Notes: generated by a model from the sequence alone, not told the origin. A stretch of 64,000 nucleotides of DNA from Opitutaceae bacterium (GCA_027482185.1 JAIXWF010000008.1:62001-126000); one strand, 5' to 3'. Positions 26,678 to 35,475 are shown, counted from the stretch's first letter. A program made the numbers and translations.

Positions 26678-27933
26678 AGCCCGAAGGCACGTGGGTGGCG
26701 CGGCGGCTGGCGCCGGCGCTGACGGCCCTGAGCGACGTCACGCTGCTGGCCGCGATCCGCAACGCGATGGTCGCGGTGGTGCCGCTGACGATCATCGGCG
26801 GGCTGTTCATGGTGGTCTCGTTTTTGCCCGTGCCGGGATGGGACAGGATCGTCGCGCCCTGGCTGCCGCTGCTGCAGTTGCCGGTGGCGGCGACCTTCGG
26901 GTTGCTGGCGGTGTTCGTGTGCGTGGCGCTGGGTTACGACCTCGGCAAACGGCTCGGACAGGAGGCGATCGTGAGTGCGGCGATGGCGTTGACGGTGTTC
27001 CTGCTGCTGGCGCTGAAGCCGGAGGATGCGACGCTGGCGATGGATCGGCTGGGTTCGAAGGGGATGTTCACCGCGCTGCTGGTGGCGACGCTGACGGTTT
27101 ACGCGCAGGCGTTCTTCACGGCGCGGCGATGGGTGATCCGGCTGCCGGCGAGCGTGCCGCCGGCGGTGGTCGAGTCGTTTGCGGCGCTGGTGCCGCTGGC
27201 GGTGCTCGTGACGGGATTTTGGGCGCTGCGGTTCGGGTTGGGTTTCGACCTGGATGCGGCGGTGCAGGCGGCGTTTGCGCCGCTGGTCTTCGCGCTGAAC
27301 ACGTTGCCCGGCATTTTGGTTTACGCGCTGGCGGTGACGCTCCTCTGGTCCGTGGGCATCAACGGCGACAACGTCCTCGATGCCGTCGTCGGCCCGATCT
27401 TCCTGCAATTCCTCGCGGCCAACGTCGAGGCGATGGCCGCGGGCCGGCCTTTGCCCTACGTGACGGCGAACGGATTCACGTCGGCCTTCGTGAACGTGGG
27501 CGGCACGGGGGCGACGTTGGCGTTGGCGCTGCTGATGGTGCGGTCGAAGGATCCGGCGTACCGGAAGATCGCGCGGCTGTCGTTGCCGACGCAGGTGTTC
27601 CAGATCAACGAGCCGATCTTCTTCGGGTTTCCGATCGTGCTGAACCCGATCTTCATGGTGCCGTACGTGCTGAGTGCGTTGCTGCTGACCGGCTCGACCT
27701 ACCTGTTGATGGACTGGGGTTGGATCGGGCGGCCGTTTGTGAACGTGCCGTGGACCACCCCGCCGATCATCGGGCACTACCTCGTCACGGGCGGCGATTG
27801 GCGGGCGGCGGTGTGGGGCGTGGTGTCGTTGGGCCTGGCGATGCTGGTGTATTGGCCTTTCGCGCGGGCGGCCGAGCGCCGCCGGCTCGAAACCGCGCCG
27901 AATCTCGCGCCGCCGGTACCGGCGCCAAAGTAA
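26674..27933 (+). CDS. PTS EIIC-like sugar permease (lactose/cellobiose/chitobiose family)
   Basis: 419 residues with about ten transmembrane helices. The EIIC signature NEPIFFGFPIVLNP and the segment VNVGGTGATLALALL place it in the Lac/Cel/Chb family, which includes transporters for diacetylchitobiose. No EIIA or EIIB domain is fused or adjacent, and no HPr or EI gene is visible, so it may work as a non-phosphorylating carrier. It begins in the stop of the GNAT gene (ATGA) after a good GGGAGGAG site. With the GH84 and GNAT genes this suggests uptake of N-acetylglucosamine-containing sugar. Confidence 0.85.
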   Translation: MKPEGTWVARRLAPALTALSDVTLLAAIRNAMVAVVPLTIIGGLFMVVSFLPVPGWDRIVAPWLPLLQLPVAATFGLLAVFVCVALGYDLGKRLGQEAIVSAAMALTVFLLLALKPEDATLAMDRLGSKGMFTALLVATLTVYAQAFFTARRWVIRLPASVPPAVVESFAALVPLAVLVTGFWALRFGLGFDLDAAVQAAFAPLVFALNTLPGILVYALAVTLLWSVGINGDNVLDAVVGPIFLQFLAANVEAMAAGRPLPYVTANGFTSAFVNVGGTGATLALALLMVRSKDPAYRKIARLSLPTQVFQINEPIFFGFPIVLNPIFMVPYVLSALLLTGSTYLLMDWGWIGRPFVNVPWTTPPIIGHYLVTGGDWRAAVWGVVSLGLAMLVYWPFARAAERRRLETAPNLAPPVPAPK

Positions 27934-28091
27934 ACCACTAGGTTGCTTGGCAGTTTGGAGAGATGCCGGCCAACGCCGGTTCCGGGGCGGCGAGCGGCGG
28001 CGCGGGGCGACGGGAGCCATGACGGAGGCGGGCGGTTGTTACCCAGACAACATGGTTGGCAAGGTTGGGCCGGGTGTTCATGCCTGAGAAC

Positions 28092-30149
28092 ATGAAGTGC
28101 GCTCGTCTTGCCGGACTCTTGGTTCTCAGTGTCGTCCCTGCGGTGCTTTCGCTGGCGCAGACCGGGTTGCCGACGCTGTCGCGGCCGATCGGCGCCCAGA
28201 TCCTGAATCGCGGACCCGTGCAGATCGACCTCACGAACTGTTTCGGCGTGCCCGGCGTGACGGGCCAAGTCGTGCAATTCAACACCACGCTCGGCCGCGT
28301 GAACGTCGAGCTCCAGGCGACCGAAGCCCCGCGCAACGTGGCCAACTTTCTCGGCTACGTGGCCAAGACCTCGTATGACAACACCTTGATCCACCGGGTA
28401 GATACGTTGAGCGCGGTGGTGCCTTCGATCGTCCATGGCGGCGGCTTCGCGGCCACGACGATCCCGCCGGCGCCGGTCTCGATCGCGCGCAATCCGGCGG
28501 TGCCGCTCGAGTACCGCCTCCCCCATGCGCGGGGCACGCTGGCGGCTTTCCATGCGCCGAACGATCCGAACGGCGCGACGAGCGAGTGGTTTTTCAACGT
28601 GCTCGACAATTCCGCGGCCCTCGGGCCGACGACGGACGGCGGCTACACGGTGTTCGGCCGCGTGATCGGCACCGGCATGGCGGTGGTCGACCAGATCGCG
28701 CAGGTGCCGACGTTTTCCGTGGGCGGCACGAATTTCACCAAGTTTCCCGTGCGCAATTTCGCCGCCACGCTGACGCAGCTGACCGCCGCGAATTTCGTGA
28801 CCGTCAACACCGTCCGCGTGATCCCGATCTATCCGCCGGCGCTCGGCGATCCGACGGCCGTGCTTGCGTTCGCCGTGACGCCTCCGGCCGCCGCGGGCAT
28901 CGTGGCGGTGGGCACCGCGGGCTCGACGCTGACGCTGACGCCGCTGGCCGTCGGTTCGGTGAGCGTGACGGTCCGGGCGGTCGATTCGAACGGCAACGCG
29001 TCGCTGCCGGCGACGTTCACCGTGACGGTGCCGACGGAGTCCCTGCTCGCGCCGGTCTTCACGTCCCATCCCGTTTCGCAGACGGCCGCCCAGGGCACCA
29101 CGGTGGTGCTCAACGCCTCGGCGACGGGCGGCGACACGTCGGTGTTTCCGCTGACCTTCCAGTGGTTCAAGGACGGCCAGCCGCTGGCGGCGCCGTCGAG
29201 CCAATATCTCGTTTTGCGGAACGTGGGCGCGGCGAGCTCCGGCGTCTACACCTGCCGTGCGTCGAATGCGATCGGGCCGACGGTGAGCCTGCCGGCGACG
29301 CTGACGGTCGTGCCGACGCTGCCGATCGAGACCGGCCGTCTGGTGAACCTGGCGATCCGCACGGAGGCCAACGCGATCGACGACGCGCTGATCGTGGGCT
29401 TTGCGGTCGGCGACAACCGCACCAACGGCGACAAGCCGCTGCTCCTGCGCGGCGTCGGTCCTTCCCTCTCCCAGTTCGGCGTGCGCGACGTGCTGCCGGA
29501 TCCGCAAATCGAGATTTTCCGCGGTTCCACCCTGATCGGCCGGAACGACAACTGGCTCGGCGACGCCGAAATCGCGGCCCGCTCCGCGCGCGTCGGCGCC
29601 TTTGCCCTCGCCGGGGCCGCTTCCCTTGACGCCGCGGTCGCCACCACGACGGGAATCGGCGCCTACACGGTGCAGATCCGCGACCGCGAGGCCCGGCTCG
29701 GCATGATGTTGGCGGAGGTCTACGATGCCACGCCGGCCGCGCAGATCGGCGAACGCTCGCCGCGTCTCGTCAACCTCTCGGCCCGTGCGCGCGTCGAGCC
29801 CAACGGGATCCTGATCGCCGGCTTCGTGATCGGCGGCTCGACGCCCGTGACCGTGCTCGTCCGGGCCGTCGGCCCGGCCCTCGGTAGCTTCGGCGTGGAG
29901 AACGTGCTGGAGGATCCCCGGCTGCAGCTTTACCGCGGCACGACGTTGCTCAGCGAGAACGACGACTGGGACGGCGACGCCCAGGTCGCCGCGCTGGCCG
30001 GGTCGGTCGGGGCCTTCGCCCTGCCCGCCGGCCCGAGCAAGGACTCCGTGCTGCTCGCCACGCTGGCTCCCGGCGCCTACACGGCGCAGGTCAGCGCGCC
30101 CAATCTCCTCGGCGGCAACGCCCTGATCGAAGTCTACGAGATCCGCTGA
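28092..30149 (+). CDS. Secreted cyclophilin-type PPIase with Ig-like and C-terminal repeat modules
   Basis: 685 residues from the ATG at 28092; an ATG 12 bases upstream would add MPEN. A signal peptide comes first, then a cyclophilin domain (about 45-215: VNVELQATEAPRNVANFLGY, TLIHRV, AAFHAPNDPNGATSEWFFN). A linker with Ig-like segments (QPLAAPSSQYLVLRNVGAASSGVY) follows. The last ~260 residues hold two copies of a ~125-residue module with the motifs GFAVG or GFVIGG, L(L/V)R(G/A)VGP(S/A)L and NDNW or NDDW. The same module ends the next gene. It could be a surface folding factor; the PPIase active-site residues are only partly conserved. Confidence 0.8.
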   Translation: MKCARLAGLLVLSVVPAVLSLAQTGLPTLSRPIGAQILNRGPVQIDLTNCFGVPGVTGQVVQFNTTLGRVNVELQATEAPRNVANFLGYVAKTSYDNTLIHRVDTLSAVVPSIVHGGGFAATTIPPAPVSIARNPAVPLEYRLPHARGTLAAFHAPNDPNGATSEWFFNVLDNSAALGPTTDGGYTVFGRVIGTGMAVVDQIAQVPTFSVGGTNFTKFPVRNFAATLTQLTAANFVTVNTVRVIPIYPPALGDPTAVLAFAVTPPAAAGIVAVGTAGSTLTLTPLAVGSVSVTVRAVDSNGNASLPATFTVTVPTESLLAPVFTSHPVSQTAAQGTTVVLNASATGGDTSVFPLTFQWFKDGQPLAAPSSQYLVLRNVGAASSGVYTCRASNAIGPTVSLPATLTVVPTLPIETGRLVNLAIRTEANAIDDALIVGFAVGDNRTNGDKPLLLRGVGPSLSQFGVRDVLPDPQIEIFRGSTLIGRNDNWLGDAEIAARSARVGAFALAGAASLDAAVATTTGIGAYTVQIRDREARLGMMLAEVYDATPAAQIGERSPRLVNLSARARVEPNGILIAGFVIGGSTPVTVLVRAVGPALGSFGVENVLEDPRLQLYRGTTLLSENDDWDGDAQVAALAGSVGAFALPAGPSKDSVLLATLAPGAYTAQVSAPNLLGGNALIEVYEIR

Positions 30150-30160
30150 ACCCACCGACC

Positions 30161-32566
30161 ATGAAGACCCCGCAGGCCATGTTTACGTTCAGCCGTCAGT
30201 TCCGTCGTCTTTGCCAGATCGGCGGCGCGCTCGCCGCCGCGGCCTTGGCGCAGGCCCAGGCGCCCGACGCCTTCGAGGAGGACGATACGCCGGCGACCGC
30301 GAAGGTGATCCTCAACGGCGTGACGCAGAGCCGTTCCATCCATCTCGGCGACACCGATTGGGCGACGTTCACGATCGGCGGCACCGGCGCCACCGCGCTC
30401 CGGATCGAGACCGCGGCGCCGGTCGGCGGCGGCTCCGGGGACACGGAAATCTGGCTCTACAACGCGACCAACCTGACGAAGGAACTGCTGTACGCGGACG
30501 ACGGCGCACTCGGGAAGTTTTCGTTGATCACGTTGGCCAACGTCGTGCCCGGCACGTATTTCATCCGCGTCGGTTCGGTGGTGGTGGCCGGCACGCAGAC
30601 CCCGATCGCGGCGTACACCCTGCGGGCCACGTGGACCGATCGCGCCGACAACTTCGAAACCGACAATACCGCGGCCACCGCCAAGGCGATCGCGAACGGC
30701 GAGACCCAGGAGCGGTCGATCCACGTCGCGAACGACGAGGACTGGGCCACGTTCACCGTCGGCGGCTCCGGCGGCACCAATATCCAGATCGAGACCGCCG
30801 GTCCGGTCGGCGACACGGAACTCGCCCTCTTCGGTCCCGGCAACGGCACGACGCTGATCGCTTCCAACGACGATTTCGGCACCTCGAAGTTCTCCCGGAT
30901 CAACGTCGCGAATCTGGCGGTCGGGACCTATTTCATCCGCGTCACTTCTTTCGGCCAAAGCAACGCGATCAGCGCCTACACGCTGCGGGCGAGTTGGAGC
31001 GAGGGCACCGTGATCCAGCCGGGCGACAGCTTCGAGACCGACGACACGGCCGCCGCCGCCAAACCCATTGCCAACGGGGAAACGCAAAACCGCTCGATCC
31101 ACGTGGTCGGCGACGTCGACTTCGCCCGTTTCACCGTCGGGCCCAACGGCGCGACCAATCTCCGCATCCGCACGGCCGGCGTGACGGGCGACACCGAGCT
31201 GTTCCTGTTCGGACCGAACAGCACCACCGCGCAGCTCGACTACAACGACGACGCCGGCGGCTCCACGTTTTCCCAGATCGTGCGCGCTTCCGTCCCGGCC
31301 GGTACCTATTACATCAAGGTCGGCGAACTCGGCAACGACCGCACGATCACGGCGTACACGCTCGCCGTTTCCTGGACCGACAGCGTGCCGGTGCCGGCGG
31401 GCGACGGCTACGAAAGCGACAACACGCCGGCCACGGCCAAGGTCATCGTCAACGGCCAGACCAAGTCCAACTACTCCATCCACGTCGCCGGCGACGAAGA
31501 TTGGTCCACGTTCGTGATCGGGCCGAACGGCGCGTCCAACGTCCGGATCGAGACCGCCGGCGCGAGCGGCGACACGGAAATGTGGCTCTACGGCCCGAAC
31601 GAATCCACCGCGCTGCTGGCCTACGACGACGAAGGCGCCGCGCCCGGTTTCTCGCGCATCGTCATGCCCTACCTCGGGCCCGGCACCTACTTCGTGAAGG
31701 TCGCGGAATTCGGCAACAACGGCACCATCGGTTCGTATTCGTTGCGCGCCTCGTGGACCGACGGCGTGCCCGTCGCGACCACCGGCGGCCGCCTCGTCAA
31801 TCTCTCGATCCTCACCAGTACGACGCCCGAATCGCCGACCGTGATCGTCGGTTTCGTGACCGTCGGCACGGGCGCGAAATCGTTCTTGCTGCGCGGCGTG
31901 GGTCCGACGCTCACGACCCTCGGCGTCGGCGATGCGATGGCCGATCCGAAACTCCAACTTTTCCGCGGCTCCGTGCCGTTGGCGGACAACGACAACTGGG
32001 GCGCGGGCGGCGCGCTGCGCGATGCCGCGACGGCCGTCGGCGCGTTCCAATTGCCGGACAACAGCCGCGACGCGGCGATGATCCAGACGCTCGGCGCCGG
32101 TGCCTTCACCGTGCAGGTCAACGGCGGCAGCGGCGCCGTCCTCGTCGAGGCGTACGAAGCGAGCGCCAATCTGGCGACGCGCCTGGCCAACGTTTCCGCC
32201 CGCGCCTTCGTCGGTTCCGGCGGCGGCTTGCTCGCGGGCGGCTTCGTGATCGGCGGCCAAGGCCCGCGCACGCTGCTCATCCGCGCCGTCGGCCCCGGCC
32301 TCGCGCCCTTCGGCGTCACCGACTTCCTCGCCGATCCCAAACTCGACATCTATTCCGGCCGCACGGTCGTCCAATCCAACGACAACTGGGGCGGCACCGC
32401 CGCGCTGACCGCGACGTTTGCCCGGGTCGGTGCCTTCGGCCTGACGGGCACGTCGCGCGATTCCGTCGTGCTGGTGACGCTGCAGCCCGGCGCGTATTCC
32501 GCGCAGGTCTCGAGCGTCGGCGGCGCCGAGGGCAGCGTGCTGCTCGAGGTGTACGAAGTGCCCTGA
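30161..32566 (+). CDS. Secreted protein with four PPC-like domains and two C-terminal VRAVGP modules
   Basis: 801 residues with a signal peptide (GGALAAAALAQAQA). Four tandem ~125-residue units start at about residues 36, 163, 290 and 413, each opening with D-(F/Y)-E-x-D-(D/N)-T-x-A-x-A-K and then SIH-x(4)-D-x-D(W/F). This matches the bacterial pre-peptidase C-terminal (PPC) beta-sandwich. Two copies of the GF-V-G / VGP module (LVNLSILTST, FLLRGVGPTL; LANVSARAFVG, LLIRAVGPGL) follow and the protein ends in YEVP. No protease domain is attached. It sits 11 bases after a protein with the same C-terminal modules, so the pair is probably exported and displayed together. Confidence 0.82.
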   Translation: MKTPQAMFTFSRQFRRLCQIGGALAAAALAQAQAPDAFEEDDTPATAKVILNGVTQSRSIHLGDTDWATFTIGGTGATALRIETAAPVGGGSGDTEIWLYNATNLTKELLYADDGALGKFSLITLANVVPGTYFIRVGSVVVAGTQTPIAAYTLRATWTDRADNFETDNTAATAKAIANGETQERSIHVANDEDWATFTVGGSGGTNIQIETAGPVGDTELALFGPGNGTTLIASNDDFGTSKFSRINVANLAVGTYFIRVTSFGQSNAISAYTLRASWSEGTVIQPGDSFETDDTAAAAKPIANGETQNRSIHVVGDVDFARFTVGPNGATNLRIRTAGVTGDTELFLFGPNSTTAQLDYNDDAGGSTFSQIVRASVPAGTYYIKVGELGNDRTITAYTLAVSWTDSVPVPAGDGYESDNTPATAKVIVNGQTKSNYSIHVAGDEDWSTFVIGPNGASNVRIETAGASGDTEMWLYGPNESTALLAYDDEGAAPGFSRIVMPYLGPGTYFVKVAEFGNNGTIGSYSLRASWTDGVPVATTGGRLVNLSILTSTTPESPTVIVGFVTVGTGAKSFLLRGVGPTLTTLGVGDAMADPKLQLFRGSVPLADNDNWGAGGALRDAATAVGAFQLPDNSRDAAMIQTLGAGAFTVQVNGGSGAVLVEAYEASANLATRLANVSARAFVGSGGGLLAGGFVIGGQGPRTLLIRAVGPGLAPFGVTDFLADPKLDIYSGRTVVQSNDNWGGTAALTATFARVGAFGLTGTSRDSVVLVTLQPGAYSAQVSSVGGAEGSVLLEVYEVP

Positions 32567-32598
32567 AACCAACGCTCGGGACGAGCGTTGGTTTCAGG
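32562..32598 (+). terminator. Perfect 17-bp hairpin overlapping the stop codon
   Basis: CCTGAAACCAACGCTCG, three-base loop GGA, then the exact complement. The TGA stop of the PPC-like protein is inside the left arm. No T-run follows, so it is not a standard intrinsic terminator; it may protect the 3' end. The same design occurs at 57114-57158. Confidence 0.6.
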
Positions 32599-32600
32599 AG

Positions 32601-32690
32601 GTTTTGGGTTTTGGGTTCGGGGTTTTGGGTTGGGCGGAGACCAAAACCGAAAGTTCGGAGTTCGGAGTTTGGGGTTCGGAGTTGGGAAAA
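32601..32690. repeat. Repeat B words, left part of an interrupted pair
   Basis: GGTTTTGGGTTTTGGGTTCG and TTCGGAGTTCGGAGTTTGGG words. The complementary words (CAACCCAAAACTCCGAACTC) are found 270 bases away at 32967-33001, so the two arms bracket the RNA candidate at 32775. Confidence 0.65.
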
Positions 32691-32706
32691 CGCACCGCCT
32701 TCTCCT

Positions 32707-32760
32707 CCAATCCGCGATCCGCAATTTCCCCGTCCCCGGTTTCCGGTCTCCGCATTCCAG
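32707..32760. repeat. Repeat G and E words
   Basis: CAATCCGCGATCCGCAATTT then CCGGTTTCCGGTCTCCGCAT. These are the right-arm words of the elements at 54248 and 37974, here without their left arms. Probably a decayed or nested insertion between the B arms. Confidence 0.5.
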
Positions 32761-32774
32761 TTTTATCGAGAGGG

Positions 32775-32835
32775 TGGCAGCACGAGGATTCGAACCTCGG
32801 CGGGGCTATCATCCCGCGTCGCTCACGACGCTGCC
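32775..32835 (-). ncRNA. 61-nt cloverleaf, tRNA-like RNA candidate
   Basis: Read on the minus strand it folds as a complete small cloverleaf. A 7-bp acceptor stem pairs GGCAGCG with TGCTGCC. A 10-nt mini-arm (TCG-TGAG-CGA) stands in place of the D arm. An 18-nt arm GCGGG-ATGATAGC-CCCGC resembles an anticodon arm with an 8-base loop. A perfect T arm CGAGG-TTCGAAT-CCTCG follows, then a discriminator A. CCA is not encoded (the next bases are CCC). The D arm and variable loop are too short for a standard tRNA, so this is a tRNA pseudogene, a tRNA 3'-end remnant left by an integrating element, or an uncharacterised tRNA-like RNA. Confidence 0.4.
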
Positions 32836-32966
32836 GTGACCCTGGGAATTTCCCGGAACCGACGACCGTGCTGATCCGGGGACTACGAAACACTCTAGCC
32901 TCCCGGCCCGCCGCCCGCTGCGCACCCGTTGGCCGATTCCGCGCGCGGGTTGGCCTGCCGCGCCGG

Positions 32967-33001
32967 CGCCCAACCCAAAACTCCGAACTCCGAACTCCGA
33001 A
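32967..33001. repeat. Repeat B words, right part of an interrupted pair
   Basis: CCAACCCAAAACTCCGAACT followed by further CCGAACTC words, complementary to 32601-32690. Ends ten bases before the 3' end of the amidase gene. The stretch 32836-32966 between it and the RNA candidate has no gene that I can support. Confidence 0.65.
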
Positions 33002-33011
33002 CCGCGCGCGT

Positions 33012-34037
33012 TCAGCGCGCGGGCGGCAGGTCGAGCAGTTGGCGCGCGCCGCCGATGACGCGGTCCCAATCGAAGGCGGGGCCGGGGTCGATCTTGTTGG
33101 CCTGGACGTGGAAGTGGCCGAGCACGCCGGCGTAGGCCTTGAGTTGGTCGTCGGGCAATTTCTTCGTGATCAATTTCCCGTCCGCGTCGCGCGGGTAGTC
33201 GCATTTGAGCTTCGGGAAAACTTTGCACAACGCGGCGGTCAGCTTGGTCAGCGCGGCGTACTGCTGCGGCGTGAGGTCGTACTGCAGGAGGTCCGTGCCC
33301 TGGATGTTGCCGCGGACGAGGTCGGCGCGCGCGGGCCGGCCGACGAAGTCTTTGGTGAAGATCATCGGATCGCCGAAGCGCTCCGGCACCTTGATGTACG
33401 GACCTTTGGCGTCCTTCGGATACCATTCGTCGAGGGTCTTGTGCGCGCCGGGCGGATACGCGCCCATGTTGGCGATCTCGATGCCGATGGAGCGGCCGTT
33501 CGACGTCGTGGCGTGCCAGGTGCGTTCCTTCAAGTCGACCGTCTGGTAGATCGTGCCGTCGATATCGATCATGAAGTGCACGCTCAGGCCGCGCAGGTCG
33601 TGGAGGATCTTGAAGCACTGCTTGCTGATGCCGGCGACGTCGTAGTGCATCACGAATTGGTCGACCGTGCGTTGCAGCAACGGCAAATCCCAGCCGCCGC
33701 CGCGCACGCGCTCGATTTCCTCGGGAGCCAGGCCGTCGGTGCGGAGATTGTAGCGGTTGGGCGTGCGCAGGTCTTTCACCGCTTCCTTGGTTTTTTCCCA
33801 GCTGCTTTCGGCGAGCGGGCTGAAACGGCGTTCGACGCGGTAGCCGTCGTAGCCCTGCGGGTCCATCCAGGTGACGACGCGCGTGCCGGTGTGGAAGAGT
33901 TGGCCGGCGACGACGATCTCGTCGCCCTTGCGCGGCATGAACGTGCGGGGCCGGGCGAGGTAGCAGCTGCTCTGGACGAGGCAGGCCGCGGCCAGCAGGG
34001 CGAGGCCGGCGGCGCGGAGGGGAAACGTCATCTTCAT
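33012..34037 (-). CDS. N-acetylmuramoyl-L-alanine amidase (AmpD/AmiD type), exported
   Basis: 341 residues. An N-terminal hydrophobic segment ends near a cysteine (LVQSSCYLA), so it is either a lipoprotein or Sec-exported. The Amidase_2 domain spans about 150-330. Zinc ligands are the His in QFVMHYDV, the His in RTWHATT and the Asp in KIDPGPAFDWDRV; the IGIEIANMG segment is also typical. It cleaves the lactyl-peptide bond of muropeptides. It is convergent with the plus-strand PPC-like gene and divergent from the NamZ gene 88 bases away, and is part of a wall-recycling island. Confidence 0.85.
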   Translation of the reverse strand: MKMTFPLRAAGLALLAAACLVQSSCYLARPRTFMPRKGDEIVVAGQLFHTGTRVVTWMDPQGYDGYRVERRFSPLAESSWEKTKEAVKDLRTPNRYNLRTDGLAPEEIERVRGGGWDLPLLQRTVDQFVMHYDVAGISKQCFKILHDLRGLSVHFMIDIDGTIYQTVDLKERTWHATTSNGRSIGIEIANMGAYPPGAHKTLDEWYPKDAKGPYIKVPERFGDPMIFTKDFVGRPARADLVRGNIQGTDLLQYDLTPQQYAALTKLTAALCKVFPKLKCDYPRDADGKLITKKLPDDQLKAYAGVLGHFHVQANKIDPGPAFDWDRVIGGARQLLDLPPAR

Positions 34038-34125
34038 CGCGCCAGCTGAGCCGGCCGCGGGGCCGGGCTCAATCGCGAAGGCGGAAACGGCTGGCCTCGC
34101 CCGCGCGGCCGCGCTGACCTGCGGG

Positions 34126-35364
34126 ATGCGCACGTTTTTCGGATTTCTCCTGTTGCTGGCAACCGGTTTGGCCGCCGTCCGCGCCGCGGCGCCCGCGGTG
34201 CAGCTGGGCAACGAGGTGCTGGCGGCGGGCGGTTTCAAGGAGCTGCAGGGCAAGCGCGTCGGGTTGATCACCAATCCCTCCGGCGTGAACCGCGGACTCG
34301 TTTCCACGATCGACGTGCTGCGGGCGGCGCCCGGCGTGAAACTCGTCGCGCTGTTCGGGCCGGAGCACGGGATTTACGGCGATGTGCCGGCGGGCGACAA
34401 GATCGAGAGCCGCACCGACACGCGCACGGGTCTGCCCGTGCATTCGCTCTACGGCGCCACGCGCAAGCCGACGCCCCAGATGCTCGAGGGCCTCGATGTG
34501 CTGGTGTATGATCTTCAGGATACGGGCGCGCGGTCGTACACGTTCATCAGCACGATGGGGCTCGCGATGGAGGCCTGCGGCGCGGCGGGCGTGGAATTCA
34601 TGGTGCTCGACCGGCCGAATCCGCTCGGCGGCGAGCGCATCGAGGGCCCGCGGCTGGAGCAGGAGGCGCTGCGCTCGTTCGTGAGCCAATGGGACGTGCC
34701 GTACGTTTACGGGATGACCTGCGGCGAAGTCGCGCGGATGATCAACGGCCACGGCTGGATCAAGACGCCGTGCAAACTCACCGTGATTCCGTTGCGCGGC
34801 TGGCGGCGCGAGATGCTGTGGCGCGACACGGGGCTGCCGTGGGTGCCGGCCTCGCCGCACATCCCGCACGGCGAATCGCCGCTTTTCCAGGTCGCGACGG
34901 GCATGCTCGGCGAGATCGGCAACGTGAACGTCGGCGTCGGCTATCCCCTGCCCTTCCAGTGCCTCGGCATGCCGAAGGTCGACCCGCATGCGTTGGCCGC
35001 GAAGCTCAACGGCTACGGCCTGCCCGGCGTGGTGTTCCGGCCTCTGACCTACAAGCCGTACTACGCCACCTACAAGGACGAGATCATCGGCGGCGTGCAG
35101 CTGCATTTCACGGACGCGCGCCGCGCGCCGCTGACGGCGATCAACTACTACGCGCTCGAGGCGCTGAAGGCGGTGGCGGACCGCGACGTCTTCGCCGAAG
35201 CGATGAAGGCGGGGAAGAAATTCGACATGTTCGACAAGGTGAACGGCACGGATGCCACGCGCCTCGCGTTGCAGGCGGGGAAATCGGCGGCGGAGATCGT
35301 CGCGGGGTGGAAGGCCGGCGAGGAGAAATTCCGCGCGGAGCGGAAGGCGTATTTGCTTTATTGA
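34126..35364 (+). CDS. namZ: Exo-beta-N-acetylmuramidase (DUF1343 / NamZ, GH171)
   Basis: 412 residues with a signal peptide (LLLATGLAAVRAAA). DUF1343 is the NamZ family, which releases terminal MurNAc from peptidoglycan chains. Diagnostic motifs are RVGLITNPSGV, ALFGPEHGIYG with the likely catalytic Glu80, LPVHSLYG, LVYDLQDTGARSYT and DRPNPLGG. The amidase, AmpG-like permease and NagZ next to it provide the other muropeptide-trimming steps. Its stop is followed by a CACAGAGG palindrome that separates it from the convergent permease gene. Confidence 0.9.
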   Translation: MRTFFGFLLLLATGLAAVRAAAPAVQLGNEVLAAGGFKELQGKRVGLITNPSGVNRGLVSTIDVLRAAPGVKLVALFGPEHGIYGDVPAGDKIESRTDTRTGLPVHSLYGATRKPTPQMLEGLDVLVYDLQDTGARSYTFISTMGLAMEACGAAGVEFMVLDRPNPLGGERIEGPRLEQEALRSFVSQWDVPYVYGMTCGEVARMINGHGWIKTPCKLTVIPLRGWRREMLWRDTGLPWVPASPHIPHGESPLFQVATGMLGEIGNVNVGVGYPLPFQCLGMPKVDPHALAAKLNGYGLPGVVFRPLTYKPYYATYKDEIIGGVQLHFTDARRAPLTAINYYALEALKAVADRDVFAEAMKAGKKFDMFDKVNGTDATRLALQAGKSAAEIVAGWKAGEEKFRAERKAYLLY

Positions 35365-35380
35365 AACCGGAAAAGGATTC

Positions 35381-35475
35381 GGGTCACAGAGGACACAGAG
35401 CCGGAAGGAGGGGCACGGAGCGGAAGCGGATTGGCTCCGTGGACTCCGGGATTTCCTCTGTGCCCTCTGTGACCC
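35381..35475. repeat. CACAGAGG palindrome C, copy 3
   Basis: GGGTCACAGAGGACACAGAG on the left and CCTCTGTGCCCTCTGTGACC on the right, with a GCTCCGTGGACTCC segment in the core. Compact form (95 bases) of the copies at 16417 and 16589. It lies exactly between two convergent genes and could act as a bidirectional terminator. Confidence 0.8.

Noticed and set aside
30134-32572. 812-residue minus-strand open reading frame
   Set aside because: Exact antisense of the four-PPC protein; its apparent repeats only mirror the real repeats.
32775-32835. Ordinary tRNA gene
   Set aside because: The T arm and acceptor are perfect, but the D arm is a three-base stem without GG, there is no variable loop and the anticodon-like loop has eight bases. 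It is listed as a tRNA-like candidate only.
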